DNA from: Ophiobolus disseminans
Taxonomy: Eukaryota; Ascomycota; Dothideomycetes; Pleosporales; Phaeosphaeriaceae
Assembly: GCA_010093685.1 (NCBI GenBank)
Contig: MU006224.1
Location: forward strand, 340,476 to 404,475
Direction of reading: 5' to 3'
Length of the DNA stretch: 64,000 nt
Both the position numbers and the translations under genes were made by a program. Under the pieces are notes generated by a model. It saw nothing but the letters and a program-made list of their open reading frames with translations, had not been told where the DNA came from and did no database searches. Positions 44,705 to 56,058 of this stretch are shown here, piece by piece; the first letter of the stretch is position 1, and each line of letters starts with the position of its first letter.

Positions 44705-45253
44705 ATGCATTTTCACACCCCGCATCTCAAGAAGAGCGAGAAGCGCAAAGCGAGCATCACATCCGCCCACAGCGAAGACGCACCCGTCGAGAAGAAAGCA
44801 ACAAAGCCGAAGAAAGTCAAGACTACAAAGCCACCGAAGCAGAAGCAACTCAAAGCACTCCGCCGAACACAAACTCCAGAAGATCCACACCCGCAACCTC
44901 CCACACCTACACTCTCGCGCTCCGCATCTCTAGACGCAGTAAACACCACTTCCCCACCACCACCTCCGCCCGACGACGCCATGCTCGCGAAATCGTACGT
45001 CCCCACCTGCACTACCTCCCCCTCAACCTGCCACCTCACTAACACAACCTCCAGCTCAACATCCCAATCCCAGCCCGAAAGCTCCACCCCACCTGGCCCG
45101 CGCCGCAGCTCACGCATCAGGAACTCTATGAGCGGGATATCGGAGACGTGGCACAAGGCGAGGCCGTATATTGAGCGCATTAATGGGACGATTATGCCGC
45201 TTGAGCATCAGGGTGTTGCGACGTATTATGCGAGGGATGGGGTGAAGATTTGA
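44705..45253 (+). CDS. Hypothetical basic nuclear-type protein
   Basis: Two exons are likely (44705-44994 and 45055-45253), giving 162 residues. The intron has donor GTACGT, branch CTAAC and acceptor CCAG; the frame also stays open without splicing, which would give 182 residues. The N-terminus is Lys-rich (KKSEKRKAS, KKATKPKKVKTTKPPKQKQ), like a nuclear localisation signal. A Pro-rich disordered middle follows. The C-terminus looks ordered: RRSSRIRNSMSGISETWHK, then ARPYIERINGTIMPLEHQG and a stop soon after. I do not recognise a family. The gene is convergent with the RINT1-like gene, whose stop is about 270 bases away. Confidence 0.65.
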   Translation: MHFHTPHLKKSEKRKASITSAHSEDAPVEKKATKPKKVKTTKPPKQKQLKALRRTQTPEDPHPQPPTPTLSRSASLDAVNTTSPPPPPPDDAMLAKSYVPTCTTSPSTCHLTNTTSSSTSQSQPESSTPPGPRRSSRIRNSMSGISETWHKARPYIERINGTIMPLEHQGVATYYARDGVKI

Positions 45254-45519
45254 GGGGGATGGGATTGGGAGGGAGAGGTAGGAAGAGGGAGGAGGGAGGA
45301 AGACATGTGAGCGTTATACCCAGGTTTTGATTGAGCGAACGTATTAGTAGTAACGAGATTATGACTATGAACTTTTCATACTTCTTGCTTATGGGTAGGT
45401 GTAGTACGTGTCATACGTCGGGTGCGTGTATCAAGTTCAAACCAAGCCGCACAGGCATCCACACCCATGGACTTCATCATTAAATCTACATTATGTCTAA
45501 CATCTCACCCAAGCAACCC

Positions 45520-48278
45520 CTACCCCGACAACTCCACCCTCCTCCTCAACAACGCCCGCGCCTCCGTCTCACTCAACAGCTCCAACCCCAACTCATCCAG
45601 CACACCCCTCGCAGTCTCATTATCCGCAAAAAGGCGCCTCTCCACCTCCCACAGCCCAAGATGCGCCACCCCATCCGCAGTGTCACCGCCGTCTTCCGCA
45701 GGCGCCTCGCCAGCGGCACCCTCACCTCCTTCCGTCATCTCTTTCCCCCCTTTAACAGGTAAGCCAACAAGTTGCGCACCCTCAAGACATCGCCTAAGCC
45801 CTGCTTCCGCAACGCCCGGGCCGACAGCTTTATCGACGACGCGACATACAGCGGCCAGATCAGCGTGCAGCTGCGCGGCGCCCTGCGTCGAGAAACGGTA
45901 GCGGGTAAGCACGTTGTCCCAAAGGGAAGCGGAGACGGCAGCCAGGACAATTCTAGTGATGCGGCGCAGGGGCGGGGCCGCCAGCGCGCGCGCCAGGAAA
46001 GATAGTGTGGTGCTTAGATGCGCGACAAGTGGGTCGATTTCGGCTGTGGGGGAGATGTTTGTGGTGGCGGAGGCTGAGGAGGAGCCGCTGAGCGTGGCCC
46101 ACGGGTTGCTGTTGGAAAAGTAAGCATGGTTACACGGATTGATGGAAACGCTGGCAATTCCGATTTGGGAGACGTACATGTGTCGATACGGCCGCAACGC
46201 CTCGCGGACATTGCTGCTCAGCGTGTCTGCGATGATTTTCTCGCTGCGGTCGCGGAGGCGCGCGTACCACGATGCAGTTTCGTCGAAGAGAGCGCCGCCG
46301 TCTGTGTCTCCTCCTACTGTTTTTGATGTGCGTTCAGCGACGTCGGCAACGGTCTTGCCGCCGATGTTACTGCTGCCCTCCTGGCGAGCACGATCTTGCA
46401 GGCCCTCCCAGATGTCCAAAAAGAACTGCAGCAGCATTAGCCGATGTCACACGGGATCTGCCGCCACGGCATGCAGTGTAAGCGTACCAAATCGTCGCTC
46501 CAGTCCCGCATTGCCTTTTCGAGATAGTCTGCGCTTCCGTACGTCTTGCAGAGGCGCTCAAGTCCTTCGATGCCGAGCAGCCGCTCCTGTTCCTCCTTAG
46601 TCACGCCGCCCATTGCGCGACCCAACGCTGTGGTCATGGTCAGATATGCCTCTAGATTGGACAGCAGCTTCTCGTGGTATTTGTCGAAAATGGCAATTTG
46701 GATGTCGATCAAAAAGGTCAGCTTCTGGCTGAAGGAGGTTAGGGGTCTGTATCGATCTGCAATATCGTTTAGCGATTGAAGTCGGTTTGAAGATAGCCAA
46801 GCGAACCTGTGATGGTCTCAAGAAGATCGTTGACGCGGATCGCTCCTTTCGTGGGTTTAGTTGCTTTCGGATCAACGCTCTCGTAGTCTAGATCGCCAAA
46901 GTCGGGAGCCTCGACAATGCTCTGGTAGCGCGACATCGCAACTGTGTGCAGGTTAGCTTCCGACAATCGTACGTTGTCAGATGATGGGAAGGTCGCCTAC
47001 AGTCTTTTTCAACTTGCAGCCAGCGCCCGAACCAATCGCCTTGGACGAGAAATTCCCAAGACAGCCCTTTCCAGCCGTCGACTCCGTAGCCACCATCGTA
47101 GCCCCAGTTGTCCCTAATGGTGCTGTCGAAGCTCATCATTTCGTGCATGAGGTGGCTAAGTAGCTGGGGTTGGCTGGCGACCTTGGGTAGCAATGTACCA
47201 ATCTTGGTTCGCAGCATTGGCAGCAGGGCGGTGATGAAGGCGGCCATGGCATCGATGTAGACAGGGTTAAGCGCAAGATCGGTGCCCCGGAAGTGTTTGA
47301 GGAGCACAGGCTGCACATGATCGCCGACGAAAACACTGTAGTCGTTCAAAAGCGTGGTAATGTGGGAGAGAAAATACTCGGGCCTATCAATGCGGTTGGT
47401 GGGCTTGTCGCCTTCGAAGTGGTAGCGGAAGCGCATCTCCAACGGTTGCACGAGCACCTCGAACGGGAACAGCACTGGCGGGAGCTTGACCCTGTCGCCC
47501 GGCCCGCTGGCGTAGTTCATGCCCTCCAGCTCGGGCATCTGCAGGTCGAGCAGCTTGACCACTGCCGTCTCCCATTCCTCCCGCAGCTGGGGCGGTATGT
47601 TTGCTTTGGGCGTGGGCCAGTGGATCTTCGTGAGGACCCGTTCGAGGTCGGACGAGAAGGCATCGAGGATGTTTGTGCGCAGGGCTTTGGTGATGGTGTC
47701 GACGTGGTGGAGCAGGTGGGGAGCGGCGCCTTCGGCATCGTCCTGCAGGCTGTTCAGGCGGGTGTGGAGGGCGCGCAGCTGCTTGTATGGCTGGAGGGCG
47801 GCCTCGCTCGACGTATGGAGCTGCGTCTGAGCTTGTTTGCTGCTCCCGCATCAGCTTAGGGCAGATTAGGCGTGCACGAGCTGTCCTACCTCAGGGAGTC
47901 CACCTCACCCAGCAGTTGCAGGTATCCGCTGGCGACATCGAGCTTGTGCAGCTGGCTGAGCGACGCCTCGAAGCGCGGGACTGCGTCGTCGGACGTCTCG
48001 CTGGCGGTGATGACCAGCAGGCGGCGGTCGATGTCGGCCTGCTGGCGATGGAATGTCTCACCCTTGGCCTGCAGATCTGTGCGGTGGGCGTGGGAGTGCT
48101 GCTTCGCGTGGTCGACGTCTTTCTGCGCCGCGTCGACCTGCTGCTTCAGGAGGCCCTGCTGCTCGGCGATGCGGGCGAGCAGCGCGTCCAGGTTGCCCGT
48201 GTCCAGGTCGGCAAGCGTCTGCAGCTTGTCGTCGAGGAAGGCAGACACTCGGTCGGTCTCCTCCACGTCGTGCGCCAT
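45520..48278 (-). CDS. RINT-1/Tip20 family vesicle-tethering protein
   Basis: About six exons, running from the ATG at 48278 to 45520 and coding for some 800 residues. The N-terminal part is coiled coil (DTGNLDALLARIAEQQGLLK, then QQVDAAQKDVDHAKQ). The central and C-terminal parts match the RINT-1/Tip20 family: FPFEVLVQPLEMRFRYHFEG, RPEYFLSHITTLLNDY, WGLSWEFL-like GWKGLSWEFL, and DWFGRWLQVEKDFAMSRYQS formed over an intron. Later introns join ETITDRYRPLTSF and DWSDDLFFLDIWEGLQ. The family is part of the Dsl1 complex that tethers Golgi-derived COPI vesicles at the ER, and in animals also acts with Rad50. The last third is Ala/Gly-rich. One intron has the unusual donor GTTCGC. Confidence 0.9.
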
Positions 48279-48680
48279 GGCGGGCTCTCGTGACTGCGCG
48301 GTGCTGGGCGGCCAAGGTGAAGTATGACGGCAATGACGGTAGTGCGGGCGGCCACGCGAGATGGTGGCGGCTCGATCTCAAGATTGCAGCATGGGCCCAT
48401 CTGCGGGCGAGGCGCCGTTGTCCACATCGCATCGTATGATTCTGCCTGGGTTGGAAAACAGCTATTGATGGCTAATGCAAGCCCAGTCGCACACCTGCTG
48501 AAAGTCTCTACTCCCTTGCCGCCCTTGCCTGCCCGTATATAATCTGCTATTCCGCGGTGCCGCACTCTGCTGCTGCACGATCGCCGTGCGAGATCCATCT
48601 CTTCCCCGCGGCCTTAGCCGAGCGCGACCATCGAACTTTTTGGTTTCCCACCCGCCGCCCCAGCGTCACCACCCGCCAGC
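48279..48680. promoter_or_regulatory. divergent promoter, RINT1-like / NOP9
   Basis: A 402-bp GC-rich spacer between opposite start codons. Two housekeeping genes appear to share it. No box is assigned. Confidence 0.45.
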
Positions 48681-50886
48681 ATGCCCAAGGAGAACAGGAA
48701 GCGCGGCCGCCGCGAGGACCAGAAGAAGCGCAAGCGCGACGCCGACGAGGGCGAGTCCACCACCAAGCGCGCAAAAAAAGACGAGGTCGAGTCCGTCGAA
48801 GTCGGCGAGGCCTTCCAAAATGCCCACGATGAGGCCGTCGACGTCACCCGCCCCGGCGAGATCACCTTCTACGGACTGCTCGACGAGGACGAGCAGGAGT
48901 ACTTCAAGCGTGCAGACGAGATGCTCGAGCTGAACCAGTTCGAGGACGCAGACGCGCGCAAGCTATTTCTCGAGAGCGTCTACAAGGAAGCAGACGGCAA
49001 AGAACTGAAGATTGCGAACAGCCAGTCGTGCTCGCGCCTGCTGGAGCGCCTGATTCTCCTCTCCTCGCCAGCACAGCTGAAGAACCTGTTCCAGAAGTTC
49101 AACGGACAGTATGCCACCCATCGCTCCTTCCCTTTTGCATGTGCTGACCAGTCGCAGCTTCCTCAACCTCGTCCAGCACCGCTTCGCCTCCCACTGCTGC
49201 GAAGCCCTCTTCATCCACGCCGCACCCGTCGTCACCCTCGAGCTCGCCGAACCTCAATCCCTGAACACACCGCCGTCGTCTGACCCCGATGCGGTCGTCG
49301 TGTCAATGGAGAGCCTGTTCATCTACACCCTCGCCGAGCTAGAGGAACACCTGGGCTTCTTGATGACCGACCGCTTCGCCTCGCACGTGATACGAGTACT
49401 GCTAGTGGTGTTGTCCGGTGCACCGCTGGAGAAGGAAAGCAAGAACAAGTCAGTGCTGCAAAGCAAGCGGAAGGAAAAGGTCGGCATCTCTGGAACAGAA
49501 AAGACGCAGGACTGGGTGCTCGAGAAGAGACCGGTGCCGCAGTCGTTCCTAGAGGCCCTGGAGAAGATGATCACCCTCAGCGCCTCGACCTCCGACTCGC
49601 AGAATCTTCGCTTACTCGCAACACATCCGCTTGGCAACCCTACACTACAACTGCTTCTCAAGCTAGAGCTCGCGCATTTCGGCAAGTCACGAGCGAAAGA
49701 CGAAAACTCAATCATCCACAAGCTGCTGCCAGACGATCCCATCGCCGAAGGCACAGAGAGCGCTGCTTTCATCAACGGCCTCGTATACGACCCCATTGGC
49801 TCCCGACTCCTGGAAACAATCATAGAAAGCGCACCCGGCAAGCTGTTCAAGTCCATCTACGCAGAGTTCTTCAAGGAGCGCATGGGCAGCTTGGCGCGGA
49901 ATGAAATTGCCGGCTACGTAGCTGGCAAGATTCTCGAAAGACTCGGCAAAGACGATCTGGAAGAAGCGATGCGCCAGATCGTGGACCAGATACCTAGCCT
50001 GGTGGAGCGGAATCGAACGGCCATCATCAAAACCCTGGTGGAGCGTTGCACAGCCCGAGAGGTTGACACATCCCCGATCAAGGCGCAAATCGAGGCAGCA
50101 TACAGTGGTGCCAACGGTTTTGAGGTGACGCGGATGCTCAAGCTGAGCGAGGATGGAAAACAGAATGGCAAACACGACCACTCACCAGAGAAAGTGCATG
50201 CCTCACTGCTCGCCCAAACCATGATGGCTGTTGATGGGGCCTTGGGCGATCTCGTTTTCGACTCGCTCGTCAAGCTCTCTCCTGAGCTCTCAGTGCAGCT
50301 CGCTCGCGACCCTGCAGCTTCACGAACACTCCAAGCAGCATTGACCGCACAACATGCGTCGGTCATCTTCCGAAGGAAAATGATCCAGCAGTACTACGGA
50401 CATATTGGCGAGCTCGCCCTTGATCCATCTGCTTCGCGCGTTATCGACGCTATCTGGGAAGGCACACATGGGCTGGCGTTCATCCGAGAACGCATCGCAG
50501 AGGAACTTGCCGAGAACGAAAACTCGCTGAGGGAGTCGTTCGTAGGTCGCGCAGTCTGGCGCAACTGGCGAATGGACCTCTACAAGCGAAAGAGAGGCGA
50601 TTGGGTCAAGCAGTCAAGATGGACCGCCGGCAACGACGGGTTCCAATCCTTTCCCGAAAGCAATGGCGAGTCATCTGCTACACCTCCACACGGCCAGCAA
50701 CACAACCACAGTCATAAGGGTGGGAGGAAATTGAGTGCGATCGAGCTTGCACGACAAAAGCATGCCACAAAAGCAGCAGAGTCAAAGAAAAGAGAAGCCC
50801 AAGCAGACAAGAATGTCAAGAAAGAGAGGAAAGAACATATGAGAAGCAGCAAAGGCAAAGAAAAAGCATCGGTCGTAGCGCAATAG
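48681..50886 (+). CDS. NOP9: Nucleolar pre-rRNA-binding protein Nop9 (Pumilio-like repeats)
   Basis: Two exons (48681-49108 and 49158-50886) give 718 residues. The N-terminus is a basic nuclear signal (KRGRREDQKKRKRDADEG). Then FYGLLDEDEQEYFKRADEML and VYKEADGKELKIANSQSCSR, followed by the spliced NGHFLNLVQHRFASHCCEAL, are characteristic of Nop9. Further Pumilio-like repeats follow: MTDRFASHVIRVLLVVLSG, LLATHPLGNPTLQLLL, YDPIGSRLLETIIESAP, ARNEIAGYVAGKILERL, ARDPAASRTLQAAL and LALDPSASRVIDAIWEG. The C-terminus is Lys-rich and basic. Nop9 binds 18S precursor RNA in the nucleolus and controls cleavage at the 3' end of 18S. Length is normal for the family. The acceptor at 49157 was preferred because it restores GHFLNLVQHRF. 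Confidence 0.95.
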
Positions 50887-51181
50887 TGGGCACTTATTGC
50901 ATGTAGGATTCTCGTATATGTGGCATGGCAAACGGCGTTATCTGTACCCTGCATGTCTTGCGAGGTTTTGCGTTTCTTTCAATTCGTCGATTTAGATCCC
51001 TCTTGCGGCAGTCCATACGCGGTGTCAGGCCTGGTCAAAAAATAATGACTCAATACATCGGCGTTAGCGCCGACGTTTACCGAACTTATGCTGAGCACGG
51101 TATCCGTGATTTCTTTTATCATTATCTCTTTCTCTAGTTCTTTACAGTTGGAAAAAAATCCCTTAGTGTTACACAGCAAGC

Positions 51182-53002
51182 ATGTCTACAATCAACGGAA
51201 ATGGTGTGGCTGCAGAGGTGGAAGTACCCCTCAATCGCGCAGACGAAGTCAAAGACGTAAGCCCACTTTTTCCGTATTCGAATCGGCGTTTTCCCGACGT
51301 TCCGACTCCCATCCTATCGCGAGAGGGAAGCCTTGTTTTGAAACTTGTGTGTTTTCATCGTCCAGTCTTCAAAATAACATCCTAACATCTTACGTCCAAT
51401 TAACAATCCACTCAGCTCCTCACATCCCTCCAAGACCTGATCATCCCCTTCATCGCGTCTGCCGACGAAGACGCCAAAACCAAACACACAGGTCATAGCC
51501 TGCAGATTCCAGGCGGCGGGCCCAGGACCACGCTTGTTGAGCACCATCCACCTAAGAAACTTGAAAGTATTCTATCAAAAGAATTGGAGATCAATGAAGG
51601 TGCGGGTGGTAAAGATGGATTGATGGGTGTTGTGGAGAGTGTGCTGAAGTACAGTGTGAATACTTGGGACCAGGGATTCCTAGATAAGTTGTATGCCAGT
51701 ACAAATGCTGTGAGTATGATATTTGTGGAAGATGATGAGATGAAGCTGATTTGATGTGTAGGTTGGACTTGTGAGCGAATTACTCCTCGCAACTCTGAAC
51801 ACAAACGTACGTCTTCTTATTCTACCATCCCAAATATATCACCTCCTACTAACACCATCCCCAAGGCCCACGTCTACCAAGTCTCCCCTGCCCTAACCCT
51901 CATCGAAAAACACACAACAAAATACCTCGCCTCCCTCTTCAACCTCCCCGCCTCTACATGCGGCGGCATATCCCAACCCGGCGGCTCCGCCTCCAACGCC
52001 ACCGCCATCGTCGTCGCCCGAAACACCCTGTACCCCGAGACCAAAACCGACGGCAACGGCGCCCACAGATTCACAATCTTCACCAGCGCTCACGGGCACT
52101 ACAGCGTCGAAAAGGCTGCGAATCTCTACGGCCTCGGGTCGAAAAATGTTATCTCTGTTCCAGTGGATGATAGCGGCAGAATGATACCTGAAGAGTTTGA
52201 ACGTTTGGTGAAGGAAAGTCAAGATCGTGGCGAGACGCCATTCTTCTTAAATGCTACGGCTGGAACAACAGTCCACGGCTCTTTCGACCCTTTCACAGCC
52301 CTAAGCAGCATCTGCCGCGCACACAACATCTGGCTGCACATCGACGGCAGCTGGGGCGGGCCCGTCATTTTCTCCCCGCAACATGCCGCCTCGCGCCTCG
52401 CCGGCGCACACCTCGCAAACAGCATCACCATCAACCCGCACAAAATGCTCGGCGTGCCCATGACATGTTCCTTCCTCCTCGGCGCAGACATGAACGCTTT
52501 CTACCGCGCACTCACGCTGCCGGCAGGATATCTCTTCCACAACGCGCCCGGCGCCGCGGTAGACGATATCTACGACCTCGCAGACCTAACCCCCCAATGC
52601 GGACGGCGCGCCGACGCCCTGAAATTCTTCCTCGCGCTGAGGTACTACGGCTCCACGCATTTCAGCCAGCTCGTTGCGCGCGGCTTCGATAACGCTGAGT
52701 ACCTTCTCGCGAAACTCAAAGACGCGGGCGATTTCGTCACATTGAGTCCCGAACCGCTGCCGTGTCTGCAGGTGTGTTTTTACTACGCCAAGGGTGGGGA
52801 GTTGGGTGCGGATAGCCAGGCGAATAGTAAACAGACGGAACAAATAGCGAAGAAGCTGATTAGCAGGGGCTTCATGGTTGATTATGCGCCGGGGGAGAAG
52901 GGGAAGTTTTTCCGGGTTGTGGTTAGTGGGAATACGCGCAAGGGGACGTTGGATGGGTTAGTTAAGGCGTTAGGGGAGGGGGCGGGGGAGTTGGGGTATT
53001 AG
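51182..53002 (+). CDS. PLP-dependent group II decarboxylase (glutamate / cysteine sulfinate type)
   Basis: Four exons (51182-51256, 51416-51709, 51762-51806, 51866-53002) give 516 residues. The order of motifs is that of group II pyridoxal-phosphate decarboxylases: WDQGFLDKLYASTNAVGLVS, AHVYQVSPALTLIEK, GGISQPGGSASNATAIVVAR, FTSAHGHYSVEKAANLYGLG, NATAGTTVHGSFDP, WLHIDGSWGGPVIFS with the PLP-contacting Asp, and SITINPHKMLGVP with the Schiff-base Lys. Then CGRRADALKFFLALRYYG and a C-terminal FFRVVVSGN. Likely products are GABA, beta-alanine or hypotaurine. Substrate choice cannot be read reliably. It should be a cytosolic dimer. The upstream gene, NOP9, ends about 295 bases before it on the same strand. 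Confidence 0.93.
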
Positions 53003-54703
53003 AGGATGTGGGTGTGAGGACTGGAGGGGGGTTGTGATTGAGATGCTTTGACTATATCAGGTGAGGCGGAGGGTTTGGACGCACCTGGAGACTCCCCATG
53101 GCTGGGCTTCACCTTCCCCCTCTCAACCAGATAAGTTACCACACCCGCAAATCTCAAAGCCACACAATCACCTCCCTCCAAACTCACATGCCCGTCTCCC
53201 ACATAGCTCGTACCACCTAACTCATTACATCACCTCCGCTTACCCATGTCTGTGCAACACCAAACAACCTGCCAGGAACATGTGCGGAGGTTACTTCTTT
53301 CCCACCCCCATGCCCACCAGCACCCGTCACGCATCGGGGAAGCGCTCCAACCACGCCATCTCCAAATTCAACAGCTGCCGTGCTACATATCGAGCCCGCA
53401 CGCTGTGCAACCGTAGGTAGCACGAAGGCGCGGGGAACACGCGGAAGCAGATGTTATCCTAGACACCTGCACGGTGGAGGAAATTGGTTTCTAAATACTC
53501 ATCAGTAAGAGAGCATGTTGTGTTCAACAATCAATTTGTTTGCGGTGATGGCGTCCATCGTAGGGAAGAGATATGTCGAACCCTAGCGCTCGAAATGTGG
53601 AAACGACAAAACAGTCTAGTACGGCAAGGTCGCTGATGCTGTGTCGTGCTTGACGGTTTATTGTTTGACAAGTTGGACATGACAGCTGCGTGGGAGGTAT
53701 GGAAGTGGTGCTACGGGTTATACGACATGACGGGGCTGGAGATGGAGGTTCCGAGGGTGCAGCTTAAGCACGTAAGGAGAGTGCGTGGAGATTTTTGTGA
53801 GGTGCGGCTGCAGGTATGAGTCAAGTAGAGGTGTATTTGAAGTGCGATAGTACATGGCTAGACTAAACTAATGGCTGGAAAATGTGACCTGTGTTGTGGA
53901 AAGCGTGAAGTTTGGCACCGTCCATATTTCGATAGCTTGTCTGTACAAACTACGAAATTGTTCTCGTCTAGTCCAGGGGCACTCAGTCAGCCTCCAACTC
54001 TCGGACATTCTTCCGTCCTATTGAATGGCGGCCGGTGTGTAGCGTCGGCATGTATTTTCACGCCCCATCGCTCAAGAGAGCAATGTCGAGTATGGCAAGG
54101 TAAGTGACATCTCGAGATGCGGGCAGCGCACGGACGCTGTCAAAACATGTCCACGCGATGCCATGCGTCTCCACTCGAGCACAAACGTGCGATTCGGTGC
54201 GGTCGATCTATCGGCGCCGAGGACGTGCGTGCGATGCGACGATGCGATGCCGAGTCCCTTTCGCAAACTCGAAAGCAACAGACAGACCTCGAGTCTTCAG
54301 CGATTTACCCGCGAGAAGTTGTTAGTCCTAAATCCAAGTCAGCAAGCAAGCAAATCAGTCACCTCTGAATAAGCCCCGCTCGTCACCCAAGCCCGCCAGC
54401 AGCCACACCCTACCCTATTTCCGTCCTAGCCAACGTTTCAGCCATCGCACCTCGTGGTCCCGCGTGGCGCCCGCACGCACGCACCGATCCAACCCCCGTT
54501 CCTCCCCATGCGCAAGTGCCCAACGCTTTTCTCCCTCGCCCTCACATCGACAAAACACACCCCGTGCGACGAACAACCCCCCATTTCCCGCGGTCCCGTT
54601 TTTCCCTACTGACGACCGATCAGCATGCGTTTAGTTTCAGGCCAGACGTTACGCAACGCGGCGCGCTAGCAGCTTTGTTCTGGAACGCTTTTGGAAGCTC
54701 GGC
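53003..54703. other. 1.7 kb intergenic, no supported gene
   Basis: A small frame at 53279-53419 (MCGGYFFPTPMPTSTRH...) has a plausible start, but only 46 codons and no recognisable feature. The rest holds short frames only. The part just upstream of the F-box gene is C-rich. Confidence 0.45.
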
Positions 54704-56058
54704 ATGAGTTTGGCGACGCGTGCGATGGCTTTGGATGGGTTTCAACAACGCGGCGGTAATGCGATGGGCGTCAATGCGAGAGGAGCGGTGGTTGCGCCTG
54801 GTGGGAAGGGGATTCAGAAAAAGAGACCGAAGTTGGCGGAGAGGTTTCAGAGCAGGTTGGTTGCGTCGTTTGGGGTGATGAGGAGGAGGGATGCTGGGGC
54901 TGGGATGGCGAAGTCTTCGAGGTATGTTGGGATGTGCTTTTGCGGAGAGTTGGTGCTTTGGGCTAATTCTGATGCAGTCCGTTTCTGGATGCGCTGTTTC
55001 GGCTGCCGAATGAGCTGCATTTGCACATTTTGCGAGAGTTGTGTGTCGCGGACGTTTTGTCGTTGCGGAGAACTTCGCGTGTGTTGAACGACTTGATCAC
55101 GGGTAATGCGCCTGCGCTTGTCCGACATTGGGTCAGGTGTCGCTTGGGCGATTTGCACCTCCGACTGTATCCTACACCAACGGCTAATGCAGCAGACTTT
55201 CCCTTCCTGCTTGCAATGCGGCGGCGGCATATAGCCTCCATCAGGCTCACTCGCCATCTAGCCGACTTTCTGGCTGGCGATCCGCTAGAACACCAATGTC
55301 CCAGACAAAAGCAGTTATGGACATCCGTGTACGAACGAATGATGCCGCTCGTGTTTGGAGTTGGCTTCTTCCTAGATGAGCATCGCCGACTACTCCTGGA
55401 AAGGGATCTTGGACGTATTCGACCACGGACTAACATCGGCTATAATGTGTGTTCCACGAACGGTATCACAGACCAGGAGATGAAGATAATGAAGAAGCTG
55501 GACCCACCGCTGCGACTGCAGTACTTTTACATGTACTGCTTCGTTGTGCAGGTTCTAATGCGGAAGCTGCGACCATCAAGTCGCACTGGTCCGGTAGAAA
55601 AGTTCCTTCGAGGATGGCTGAGCCAGCCAGCTTGCCCTGAGGATATTGCTTTTTTCATTGTGCTAGGCGGTATTGGCCAGATTGCCAAACTGCTGGCTCG
55701 TCCCACGTACAGCGAACGGCGTCGCTATCTACATGCGTTCCGCACGCACATGTCACCACATACGAGTAAGTGCTGGCGAAGACACTGGAGAGACATTGGC
55801 GTCGTCTCTCCGGCCCTGCTCGACGACCTTCCATGTACAAAAATTGGTATAACGAAGCTCGACCAGATCTGGCGGCCCCTGATCGCACAAATGATGCGTC
55901 CGGAGAGCCGGGAGTTTACTGAGCAACAGAAGACGAGATACGAAGAGTTGGCGGTATCGAACAAGTTCGTCAACGAGATAATGGGCTATGATATCCTCCA
56001 GGGACGACCTGCGGACGGAGGCGATTCCGACGACGAGAATGAAAACGAGCGTATGTAG
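54704..56058 (+). CDS. F-box protein
   Basis: Two exons (54704-54921 and 54978-56058) give 432 residues. The first 70 residues are basic and disordered. Directly over the intron the F-box begins: SPFLDALFRLPNELHLHIL, then RELCVADVLSLRRTSRVLND, with the conserved Leu-Pro and the helix-ending LRRTSR. The rest is a helical region with RRRHIASIRLTRHLADFL, LRLQYFYMYCFVVQVLMRKL and a long segment ending FVNEIMGYDILQGRP, then an acidic tail DSDDENENE. No WD40 or leucine-rich repeats are visible. The protein should bind Skp1 in an SCF ubiquitin ligase and present an unknown substrate. Confidence 0.88.

Noticed and set aside
53279..53419. A 46-codon plus-strand frame starting MCGGYFFPTP
   Set aside because: Too short and without recognisable features or splice support to call a gene.
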